Shown here: one piece after another, positions 1-5,287 of the stretch | How positions within the stretch are numbered: position 1 is the stretch's first letter | Layout of the letters: every line of letters starts with the position of its first letter | Assembly (NCBI GenBank): GCA_902478935.1 | Contig: CABSMV010000005.1 | Location: 1-29,789 of the forward strand | Origin: an uncultured Collinsella sp. | GTDB taxonomy: Bacteria > Actinomycetota > Coriobacteriia > Coriobacteriales > Coriobacteriaceae | DNA: 29,789 bases | Direction of reading: 5' to 3' | Program-made: the position numbers and the translations under genes | Notes under the pieces: model-generated | The model's database searches: none | The model's input: only the letters and a program-made list of their open reading frames with translations | Told to the model about the DNA's origin: nothing

Positions 1-20
1 CGGCAACGGGGGCTTTTCTT
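1..20 (+). terminator. Partial intrinsic terminator at the window edge
   Basis: The window opens inside the loop and 3' arm of the terminator that follows each tRNA-Arg unit further on (compare 498-525). Only the 3' half is present, followed by a T-rich run. It implies that another tRNA-Arg-type unit lies just upstream of the window. Confidence 0.6.
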
Positions 21-67
21 TTATGGCAACACCGCATGGATTCGAACCTCGGTCGGGGCGCGGGCGT
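21..67 (+). repeat. Truncated copy (left end) of the tRNA-tail element
   Basis: Bases 1-67 match 505-571 with one difference (G56 versus A560), then the similarity stops abruptly after GCGGGCGT. The segment holds the inverted T-arm (GGATTCGAACC, 38-48) and the first small hairpin, but none of the later stems and no tRNA 3' end. The single difference lies in a stem and keeps pairing possible (T-A in one copy, T-G in the other). It is best read as a decayed or 3'-deleted copy of the element at 526-677. Confidence 0.65.
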
Positions 68-105
68 CTTAATCATCACTTCGTAAAATTTTTCCAAATT
101 GTCGC

Positions 106-134
106 TTGACCCATCGAGGGGTCACGTGCATAAT
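106..134 (+). promoter_or_regulatory. Promoter of the first tRNA-Arg gene
   Basis: TTGACC at 106-111 and CATAAT at 129-134 are separated by 17 bp, and the -10 box ends 12 bp before the tRNA. The second tRNA-Arg gene has the same boxes and spacing, which supports both calls. Confidence 0.75.
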
Positions 135-146
135 AATCCGTGCGTT

Positions 147-223
147 GCGGCGTTACCTCAGCTGGATAGAGGGTCTGACTACGAATCAGAACGTCATAGG
201 TTCGAATCCTATACGCCGCACCA
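147..223 (+). tRNA. tRNA-Arg(ACG), copy 1
   Basis: The acceptor stem GCGGCGT pairs with ACGCCGC. The anticodon stem TCTGA/TCAGA closes the loop CTACGAA, which puts ACG at the anticodon, the arginine tRNA that reads CGN codons after A-to-I editing. The T-arm is ATAGG-TTCGAAT-CCTAT. CCA is encoded at 221-223. The sequence is identical to the copy at 411-487. An intrinsic terminator starts 11 nt downstream, so the gene is probably a single transcription unit. Confidence 0.97.
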
Positions 224-233
224 ACTGAGTTTT

Positions 234-260
234 AAGCCTCCGGCAACGGGGGCTTTTCTT
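234..260 (+). terminator. Intrinsic terminator of tRNA-Arg copy 1
   Basis: A 9-bp stem (AAGCCTCCG with CGGGGGCTT, one T-G wobble) has a GCAA loop and is followed by a T-rich tail. The same hairpin recurs at 498-525 and 688-713. Confidence 0.85.
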
Positions 261-369
261 ATATGTCGATATACTTGAGAAGTTGCTTTTGCCGTGTTTG
301 AAAGTGTCGAGTCGATCGACTGCGTCAAATGAGTAAAAATCAAATTTGATAACTTTTTTCGAAAAATGC
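261..369. other. AT-rich spacer between the two tRNA-Arg genes
   Basis: This AT-rich spacer is unlike its GC-rich surroundings. No gene or structured repeat is visible in it. In particular, no inverted T-arm follows the terminator here, unlike after tRNA-Arg copy 2. Confidence 0.5.
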
Positions 370-398
370 TTGACCTTTATTCAGTCAATGTGCATAAT
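370..398 (+). promoter_or_regulatory. Promoter of the second tRNA-Arg gene
   Basis: TTGACC at 370-375 and CATAAT at 393-398 are separated by 17 bp. The boxes and the stretch TGCATAATAATC match the promoter of copy 1, although the sequence between the boxes differs. The tRNA starts 12 bp beyond the -10 box. Confidence 0.78.
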
Positions 399-410
399 AA
401 TCAACAAGTC

Positions 411-487
411 GCGGCGTTACCTCAGCTGGATAGAGGGTCTGACTACGAATCAGAACGTCATAGGTTCGAATCCTATACGCCGCACCA
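411..487 (+). tRNA. tRNA-Arg(ACG), copy 2
   Basis: This gene is base-for-base identical to 147-223, including the encoded CCA (485-487). Unlike copy 1, it is followed after its terminator by the structured tRNA-tail element, which ends in a repeat of this gene's last 20 nt (468-487 repeated at 658-677). The two CCA ends are exactly 190 bp apart. Confidence 0.97.
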
Positions 488-497
488 CTCGAACTTA

Positions 498-525
498 AAG
501 CCTCCGGCAACGGGGGCTTTTCTTT
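498..525 (+). terminator. Intrinsic terminator of tRNA-Arg copy 2
   Basis: The same 9-bp stem and GCAA loop as at 234-260, followed by TTTTCTTTT. It lies between the tRNA and the structured element, so the element would be transcribed only by readthrough or from a promoter of its own. Confidence 0.85.
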
Positions 526-677
526 TATGGCAACACCGCATGGATTCGAACCTCGGTCGAGGCGCGGGCGTAAAGAAAACGCGGAGCGTTTTTAGCCCGC
601 GGGCGAGTCCGCCGGCAGGCGGGCGAAGCCGGTGCGGATCCGCGAAGCGGATGCGCGGAATCCTATACGCCGCACCA
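526..677 (+). ncRNA. Structured tRNA-tail element, Arg version (unrecognised family)
   Basis: Seen in sequence: an inverted copy of the tRNA-Arg T-arm (GGATTCGAACC, 542-552), then a small hairpin (CCTC/GAGG, 551-562). Next is a 7-bp stem (563-569 with 595-601) holding an inner hairpin (576-582 with 586-592, loop GGA). A second hairpin follows (607-613 with 618-624, loop GGCA), then a third (638-643 with 647-652, loop GAA). The element ends with the last 20 nt of tRNA-Arg including CCA (658-677). The unpaired stretches GGGCGTAAAG, GGGCGA and GAAGCCGG recur in the tRNA-Ser version at 3479-3617, whose stems have different bases but the same pairing. GGC/GCC (602-604 with 628-630) can extend the second hairpin across facing GA and GAA. 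The G-starting GNA-type triloops are on the plus strand, which favours plus-strand RNA. The type is uncertain: it may act as RNA or as DNA. No protein is encoded. Confidence 0.6.
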
Positions 678-687
678 ATTGAACTTG

Positions 688-713
688 AAGCCTCCGGCAA
701 CGGGGGCTTTTTT
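688..713 (+). terminator. Intrinsic terminator after the Arg element
   Basis: Third copy of the AAGCCTCCG/CGGGGGCTT hairpin with GCAA loop, here followed by TTTTTT. It lies 10 nt after the repeated tRNA 3' end, the same position as in the true tRNA genes, so the duplicated unit carries the terminator with it. Confidence 0.85.
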
Positions 714-801
714 GTTATCGACTCGTGTAAGATTTCGAGTAAGCGCCTCGGTGAATCCGCGGCGTGCTCTTTCTCCAAACGACCGATCAGGGTGATACTT
801 C

Positions 802-3243
802 GTGGCAGAGCGTCCGACATACAAGCTCAGGTTTCTCGATCCCAAGAAGCGCTTTCCGGCGATGCCCGAGCAGCCTGCGGGACGCTCATATGGCGTGGTC
901 TGGAAACTCTTTGGCGAGGACCAGCATGAATCTTGTTATGTCGTCGAATTTGTTGGCAAAAGTCATGTGTCGCTTTTGGGCTACGTGAGCGTTTCGGGTG
1001 AGGTGTACAAGGTAGACCGCCCCGTTAGCGAGGCTCCGCTGCCCAACGATCCCGACATGGAACTGGTCCTTGACGAGTCGGATTCCAGTATTGGTGAGAT
1101 TATGGTAAGGGAAGCCAGCGGTGCAATGCGCGCGTGCGCGCGAACCGTCGGCTCTCCCGAAGGCCCCATGCGCGAGCAGTCCGATCACGAGACATGGAAT
1201 TCGGCCCGCTCCCTTCCTTACGGCGAGTTCATGGCGTCGATGTTCCTGCGCTACGTGATATTTGCCAACTCCGAAAGCGCTATTGCGAACACGGCGGGCG
1301 TCGACGGTCTCGATGCGGACATGCAAAACGTTGTCGACAAGATCAAGCTCGTAAAGTTGCCCGAGCCGGTCGAGGTGTTTTTGGGCTTTAACACGTCACC
1401 GCTCCCCGATGCTATCGAGACGCTGCTTTACCGCGTTGACCATGCCGAGAATCCGAGCGGTATCGAGCGCTATGCCGCCGCCCTTATGAGCGAGGTCGAC
1501 TTGCCCCGTCTGCGCACCATTGCCGCCAAGTCCGAAATGAGTCTGGCTCGCATCGACCGGTCAAAGTTGTTCTATCTCAATTTTGATCGTAGCCTGCTGG
1601 ACCAGGATGAGATTGACATGCTGCTTGCCATCGAGTGCCGTCTCAACCGCCTCTCCGGCATCCTCGAGCGCATCGGGGCCGGATTGCCCCCTGCGGCATC
1701 CTCGCCGAGCCTTGAGGGCTGCGCGCTCTTTGATTCGTGGCATATCGCCAAGACGACCAACGATGTTCCCCGACTGCTCGATACGGCCTCGAGCGATAAC
1801 CCGTGGGGCAAACCGGGTACGGTGGCTTGCCAGCCGGGCGGCGAGTGGGACGTGCGCACCCGTTTTGCGCGAATCGTTGAGACGCTCAACGTGGTCACGC
1901 GGCTCGACTATACCTATCGGGCAAACGTTGCCGAGGGGATTATGCTCGTTCGGTTTGGGCAGTCTGTCGTTGATGCCATGCCGCAACGTGAATACGACGC
2001 TCAAGATGACGCCTGGCGCGAGCTGGACGAGGATACGCGCGCGATCTGGGCCGCGGAGCACGATGCGCGCGTGGCACTCACGCTTGCGGCAGCGTGTTTT
2101 GCCGCGGGCACCTGCATCACGCGCTGCTACGTGCAGATTGCTGCTCCCGACGTTGAGCAGGGCGAGCGTGTCGTCGCAACGTATTTCTTTGAGCGCGCGG
2201 CCTATCTGGCCGATTGCGTGCCTGTCGCCAAGGATCTTGAGAGCATGGACATGGACGATATGCCGTGCAAGCGTGTGCTTGAGGCGCATGAGTCAACCGC
2301 TCCGGAGACGATTGAGCCTGCGGAGGTTCATGCTCGTCCGCGTGATGACCATCGCACGCTGCCGCCGGCGCTGCGCGATCTGCTGCTTGCCGATACGGCT
2401 GACGAGTTGGAGGTCATGGAAGAGGACGACGACCCATACGTGGCCCGCGTTGTTGAATTGCGCGAGCAGGCAAAAGTCGACCGTACAGGTGCCTTTGAAG
2501 GCTTTTCCCGTCTTGTCGAGGAGTTGGAGGCTAAGTGCGCCGTCGCCGAGCTTTTAGCGACAGGTCCGGTTCAAACGCAGTTTTGCGATAACCAGCTGGT
2601 GCGCATGGTGCTACCGGTGTTGGAAGAAGACCGCTCTGTGCGAATCCTTCGTGCGCCCGATGCGCTGTACTTTGCCCAGCACGAGATCTGCAGCTTTTAC
2701 GTCGAGCAAGAGGACTTTGAACGAGCGCTGCCCGAGGTGCGCCATCTCTACGATCTGGCGCGCTCGTCCATGCAATCGCACTTTGCGCTCATCAACGTGC
2801 TTGCGCGTCTGGAGCGCTTTGACGAGATTATCGAGGTGGCGCGCCACGGCCTACGTATTGCCAGCGATCGCTCTGCAATCGGCTACCTGTTCTATCGCCT
2901 GGCGTTTGCCTATTGGAATTGCGATCAGCTCGACCTTGCGCTGGCTTGTTACCGTCTGGTGCCGCGCGGCGAGGAGTCGGGCAGCAGCGCGCTGGAAGAA
3001 ATGCAGGGCCTTATGAACGAGATGGGCGTTAGCGAGCCTCCGACGTTCGAGGAAGCGGTCGAGACTATCCGCAAGGCTGGACTTGAGTTGCCGCCAGTGT
3101 CCGCCGTGACGAATCAGCTGGCAGATGCCGCTGTGCAACTGGTCGACAACGGCTTCTTTTTCCTGGCACGCGGTTGCATCTTCCAAATGTGGCGCACCAT
3201 GGGCAACGACGAGCTCGGCTCCCTCAACCGCTCGCTGGGGTAG
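802..3243 (+). CDS. Hypothetical 813-aa protein with TPR-like C-terminal region
   Basis: I do not recognise this family. Translation starts at a GTG preceded by AGGGTGA at 7-nt spacing. The protein is acidic and soluble, with no signal peptide or membrane segment. Residues about 1-110 look like a compact beta-rich domain. The middle (about 120-530) is helical without a motif I can name. Residues about 615-735 form consecutive helix pairs resembling tetratricopeptide repeats: a stretch around EQEDFERALPEVRHLY is followed by AYWNCDQLDLALACYR. TPRs usually mediate protein-protein contacts. An acidic stretch (LEVMEEDDDPY) lies near residue 540. The gene stands alone between the tRNA-Arg and tRNA-Ser clusters on the same strand. 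I see no clear promoter in the 90 bp upstream. No catalytic function can be assigned. Confidence 0.85.
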   Translation: MAERPTYKLRFLDPKKRFPAMPEQPAGRSYGVVWKLFGEDQHESCYVVEFVGKSHVSLLGYVSVSGEVYKVDRPVSEAPLPNDPDMELVLDESDSSIGEIMVREASGAMRACARTVGSPEGPMREQSDHETWNSARSLPYGEFMASMFLRYVIFANSESAIANTAGVDGLDADMQNVVDKIKLVKLPEPVEVFLGFNTSPLPDAIETLLYRVDHAENPSGIERYAAALMSEVDLPRLRTIAAKSEMSLARIDRSKLFYLNFDRSLLDQDEIDMLLAIECRLNRLSGILERIGAGLPPAASSPSLEGCALFDSWHIAKTTNDVPRLLDTASSDNPWGKPGTVACQPGGEWDVRTRFARIVETLNVVTRLDYTYRANVAEGIMLVRFGQSVVDAMPQREYDAQDDAWRELDEDTRAIWAAEHDARVALTLAAACFAAGTCITRCYVQIAAPDVEQGERVVATYFFERAAYLADCVPVAKDLESMDMDDMPCKRVLEAHESTAPETIEPAEVHARPRDDHRTLPPALRDLLLADTADELEVMEEDDDPYVARVVELREQAKVDRTGAFEGFSRLVEELEAKCAVAELLATGPVQTQFCDNQLVRMVLPVLEEDRSVRILRAPDALYFAQHEICSFYVEQEDFERALPEVRHLYDLARSSMQSHFALINVLARLERFDEIIEVARHGLRIASDRSAIGYLFYRLAFAYWNCDQLDLALACYRLVPRGEESGSSALEEMQGLMNEMGVSEPPTFEEAVETIRKAGLELPPVSAVTNQLADAAVQLVDNGFFFLARGCIFQMWRTMGNDELGSLNRSLG

Positions 3244-3254
3244 GCGAAGCTTCC

Positions 3255-3281
3255 AAGGAGGAAAGGATGCTAGGCAATTAG
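3255..3281 (+). other. Strong Shine-Dalgarno with a 4-codon ORF (MLGN)
   Basis: AAGGAGG (3255-3261) stands 5 nt before ATG CTA GGC AAT TAG. It has the form of a good translation start but the ORF stops after four codons. It may be the remnant of a lost downstream gene or chance. It overlaps the region just before the tRNA-Ser promoter. Confidence 0.35.
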
Positions 3282-3292
3282 AAAATTTCCCC

Positions 3293-3321
3293 TTGCCCAA
3301 CTTCGGCTGTTTGGTTACTAT
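3293..3321 (+). promoter_or_regulatory. Promoter of tRNA-Ser
   Basis: TTGCCC at 3293-3298 and TACTAT at 3316-3321 are separated by 17 bp. The tRNA begins 15 bp after the -10 box, a usual distance for a short tRNA leader. Confidence 0.65.
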
Positions 3322-3335
3322 AGAACGGCTGTTAC

Positions 3336-3426
3336 GGAGAGCTGACCGAGAGGCCGAAGGTGCTCGCCTGCTAAGCGAGTATGCCCCAAAAGGGCATCTG
3401 GGGTTCGAATCCCCAGCTCTCCGCCA
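3336..3426 (+). tRNA. tRNA-Ser(GCU)
   Basis: The acceptor stem GGAGAGC pairs with GCTCTCC, with discriminator G and encoded CCA (3424-3426). The anticodon stem CTCGC/GCGAG closes CTGCTAA, giving anticodon GCT for AGC/AGU codons. A long variable arm (ATGCCCC with GGGCAT) is typical of serine tRNAs. The T-arm is CTGGGG-TTCGAAT-CCCCAG. The last 18 nt recur at 3600-3617 at the end of the structured element, with CCA ends 191 bp apart. Confidence 0.97.
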
Positions 3427-3440
3427 GTACGAATTTGAAG

Positions 3441-3467
3441 AAGGGTCCCATCGGGGGCCCTTTTTTA
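3441..3467 (+). terminator. Intrinsic terminator of tRNA-Ser
   Basis: AAGGGTCCC pairs with GGGGCCCTT (one T-G wobble) around an ATCG loop, followed by a T-run. It is unrelated in sequence to the tRNA-Arg terminators, so each tRNA type has its own terminator, and each is copied again after the element. Confidence 0.85.
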
Positions 3468-3478
3468 TTATCGAGAAA

Positions 3479-3617
3479 GGGCGCTGGGGATTCGAACCCG
3501 AGAGGGCACGGGCGTTAAGCAAACGCGAAAGCGTTTGTAGCCCGTGGGCGAAAAGCCGCCAGGCTTTGAAGCCGGAGGGCATGCGTAGCATGCCCGGACA
3601 TCCCCAGCTCTCCGCCA
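3479..3617 (+). ncRNA. Structured tRNA-tail element, Ser version (unrecognised family)
   Basis: Same architecture as 526-677 with host-specific ends. The left end GCTGGGGATTCGAACCC (3483-3499) is the exact reverse complement of 17 nt of the tRNA-Ser T-arm and adjoining acceptor base. A small hairpin CCC-GAGA-GGG follows. Then come a 7-bp stem (3507-3513 with 3540-3546), an inner hairpin (3520-3526 with 3531-3537, loop GAAA), hairpin AAAGCC-GCCA-GGCTTT (3552-3567) and hairpin GGGCATGC-GTA-GCATGCCC (3577-3595). The right end is the last 18 nt of tRNA-Ser with CCA (3600-3617). GCTGGGGAT and ATCCCCAGC can close the whole structure with 9 bp. The unpaired motifs GGGCGTTAAG, GGGCGA and GAAGCCGG are shared with the Arg copy. 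Stem bases differ between copies but stay paired, which is what selection on structure would produce. Function unknown. Confidence 0.6.
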
Positions 3618-3631
3618 GTATGAATTGAAAG

Positions 3632-3657
3632 AAGGGTCCCATTCAGGGCCCTTTTTT
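3632..3657 (+). terminator. Intrinsic terminator after the Ser element
   Basis: AAGGGTCC pairs with GGGCCCTT (T-G wobble), then TTTTTT. It is a diverged copy of the terminator at 3441-3467, again placed after a tRNA-like 3' end. Confidence 0.8.
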
Positions 3658-3674
3658 GATTAGGAGAATGTTAA

Positions 3675-3690
3675 CTGGGGATTCGAACCC
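3675..3690 (+). repeat. Remnant of a third tRNA-tail element (left end only)
   Basis: CTGGGGATTCGAACCC repeats the left end at 3484-3499, then similarity ends. It follows a terminator, as the other left ends do. The rest of the unit has been lost, or was never present, where the dacA terminator begins. Confidence 0.6.
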
Positions 3691-3692
3691 TC

Positions 3693-3725
3693 AAAAAAGG
3701 AGGCGCCCCGTTGGACGCCTCCTTT
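3693..3725 (-). terminator. Intrinsic terminator of the carboxypeptidase gene
   Basis: A 10-bp stem (3696-3705 with 3716-3725) is followed on the minus strand by a run of six T. It starts about 25 bp beyond the minus-strand stop codon. Confidence 0.8.
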
Positions 3726-3749
3726 CAGCGAGTGTATTGTTCTTCGACC

Positions 3750-5090
3750 TTACACCTCGGGTGCCTTGGCTACGGTCTCGCTCTCGGCTGTGAGCGGGCG
3801 GTTGTCGATGCGGCGGCCCAAGCGATCGAGCTTCACGAGCAGCCATTCAATGGGATTCGGTCCTGCGCCTTCCTCGTCGGCAACCAGGTCCATGACGGCG
3901 ATCTTGGTGCCGTCCTGCTTGAGCGTAACGCTGCCCACCTTGTCGCCCACATGCACCGTGCCCGAAAGATCGTCGTAGCTAACCTTTTCGGTCACCTCGC
4001 CGGCAAGAGAAAACACGGTCGCTTGCGCCGTGGGATCGGCGAGCGTGGCGTCGATTGTCTTATCCGTCCAGTCGGTTTGACTAATGCGCGCCATAAGCGG
4101 GTTGCCGTTGGCGGTCTTTTCTTGCGTGTTGGCGATTGCGACCGTCACCTTGTGGTCGTAGTACCAGTTGGCAAGGGTGGCGGTATCGGTAAAGCGCTGA
4201 TCGGTGGTGGTGGAGTTCAAAATAACGGTGTAGATCTCGTCGCCGTCGCGGTTGTAGGCGCTCGTAAAGCAATAGCCTGCATCGTCGGTGGTGCCGGTCT
4301 TGCCGCCGATGTTGCCATCTTGGCCCAGCAAATAGTTATGCGTGTCCATGGAATGCGAATGGTCGGTGCCGTCGGCGCCCGTGACCTCGATCCAGGAATC
4401 CTCGCTCGCTACGACCTCGCGGATCGTGTCGTTTTTCATGGCCTCCTGCATCATCAGCGCTACGTCGTGTGCGGTTGAGTGCATATCGCCAGCCCACTCA
4501 TCAAAGTCCAGACCATGCGGGTTTTCAAAAAGCGTACCGGTGCAGCCGAGCTTCTTAGCGCGCTCGTTCATGGCCTTCACAAATGCGGCCTCGGCGTCTT
4601 TGGTCTTAGGGTCGATCTTCTTGCCCACATATTCGGCGAGCACGATGGCGGCGTCGTTGCCCGAGGGAATCATCAGGCCGCGCAGTGCCTGCTCAACGGT
4701 AAGTTCGTCGCCTTCGAGCAAGCCGGCGGTCGAATTACCCACGGTGGCTGCGGCGTTGCTTACCGTGACCTTCTCGTCCATCTTGCAATTCTCGACGGTT
4801 AGGATCGCGGTCATGACCTTGGTGATCGAGGCGATCTTGACCTGCTCATCGGCGCCGCGGGCATAGTAGACGGTGCCGTCTTTGCCCATGACGAGGGCAT
4901 TGGTCGCATCGATATCGGGCAGGTTTTCGGCCGTGATGCCGCGCGCATCGGCGGTTTTGCCGCAAACATTGTCGGTCGTGAGCACTTGGGCGCCGGCGAC
5001 GGTGGGCACGCCAGCGGCAAGGGCGATAGCGCAGACAAAGCCGGCGGCAAGCTGGGCTGAGCGCTTTGCAAAAGAGGTGAGGGACTTCAC
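3750..5090 (-). CDS. dacA: D-alanyl-D-alanine carboxypeptidase (penicillin-binding protein, peptidase S11)
   Basis: Removes the terminal D-Ala from peptidoglycan pentapeptides at the outer membrane face. With the GTG start chosen here the protein has 446 aa and opens with a signal peptide: Lys2, Lys9 and Arg10, a hydrophobic core at about 12-30, and a likely cut after VAGA. The three active-site motifs are present in order: Ser88-Ile-Thr-Lys91, Ser143-Gly-Asn145 and Lys264-Thr-Gly266. The tail after residue 310 fits the C-terminal beta domain and ends in a basic, possibly membrane-associating segment, as in PBP5/DacF proteins. A TTG start at 5201 or ATG at 5159 would put about 20-37 residues before the signal peptide, and a -10-like TATACT lies in between, so I prefer GTG at 5090 although its Shine-Dalgarno is weak. 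The gene is divergent from the VanRS-like pair. Confidence 0.88.
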   Translation of the reverse strand: MKSLTSFAKRSAQLAAGFVCAIALAAGVPTVAGAQVLTTDNVCGKTADARGITAENLPDIDATNALVMGKDGTVYYARGADEQVKIASITKVMTAILTVENCKMDEKVTVSNAAATVGNSTAGLLEGDELTVEQALRGLMIPSGNDAAIVLAEYVGKKIDPKTKDAEAAFVKAMNERAKKLGCTGTLFENPHGLDFDEWAGDMHSTAHDVALMMQEAMKNDTIREVVASEDSWIEVTGADGTDHSHSMDTHNYLLGQDGNIGGKTGTTDDAGYCFTSAYNRDGDEIYTVILNSTTTDQRFTDTATLANWYYDHKVTVAIANTQEKTANGNPLMARISQTDWTDKTIDATLADPTAQATVFSLAGEVTEKVSYDDLSGTVHVGDKVGSVTLKQDGTKIAVMDLVADEEGAGPNPIEWLLVKLDRLGRRIDNRPLTAESETVAKAPEV

Positions 5091-5129
5091 GGATTTCGCT
5101 TTCGACGGGATGGTCTCTTCTGGAACTAG

Positions 5130-5135
5130 AGTATA
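5130..5135 (-). promoter_or_regulatory. Candidate -10 box of dacA
   Basis: TATACT on the minus strand, about 40 nt before the preferred GTG start. No convincing -35 hexamer is visible 16-18 bp upstream, so the call is tentative. Confidence 0.35.
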
Positions 5136-5261
5136 TCGTTTGCCGGCGTCGGCGATCATCGCGTGCGTGCGTGGCCCACATCCGCGCCCGAACGGGCACA
5201 AGGGTGCTTAAGGCCGACTTAATCACCCACGCTTGTTGTGTGTGGCATGCGTCGCCTCGGG

Positions 5262-5267
5262 CATAAT
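5262..5267 (+). promoter_or_regulatory. Candidate -10 box of the VanR-like gene
   Basis: CATAAT, the same hexamer as in both tRNA-Arg promoters, lies 20 bp before the ATG. The Shine-Dalgarno GAGAGGAG follows directly, so the leader would be very short. No good -35 box is visible; activation by a regulator binding the 170-bp divergent region is possible. Confidence 0.45.
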
Positions 5268-5287
5268 GGAGCGCGAGAGGAGCACGC

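Noticed and set aside
526..677. The structured element read on the minus strand as a degenerate tRNA ending in TGCCA
   Set aside because: No acceptor, D- or anticodon-arm can be built on that strand, and the stable GNA/GNRA loops occur on the plus strand.
526..677. A group I intron or other known ribozyme in the tRNA
   Set aside because: The tRNA genes are intact and uninterrupted upstream, the unit is far shorter than a group I intron, and I cannot fit the core pairings.
473..845. Minus-strand open frames over the Arg element
   Set aside because: They are by-products of GC-rich palindromes and tRNA sequence; repeated residues such as KAPVAGGFKF are simply the terminator repeat translated twice.
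366..929. A 187-codon open frame across tRNA-Arg copy 2, the structured element and the start of the next gene
   Set aside because: It runs through a tRNA, two terminators and hairpins, has no ribosome site and overlaps the better-supported gene at 802.
3125..3628. A 167-codon open frame over the end of the 813-aa gene, tRNA-Ser and the Ser element
   Set aside because: It crosses a tRNA and a terminator and has no ribosome site.
5186..5197. Small inverted repeat GCCCG-AA-CGGGC in the dacA/vanR intergenic region as an operator
   Set aside because: Only 5 bp per arm, likely by chance at this GC content, and no second copy is found in the region.
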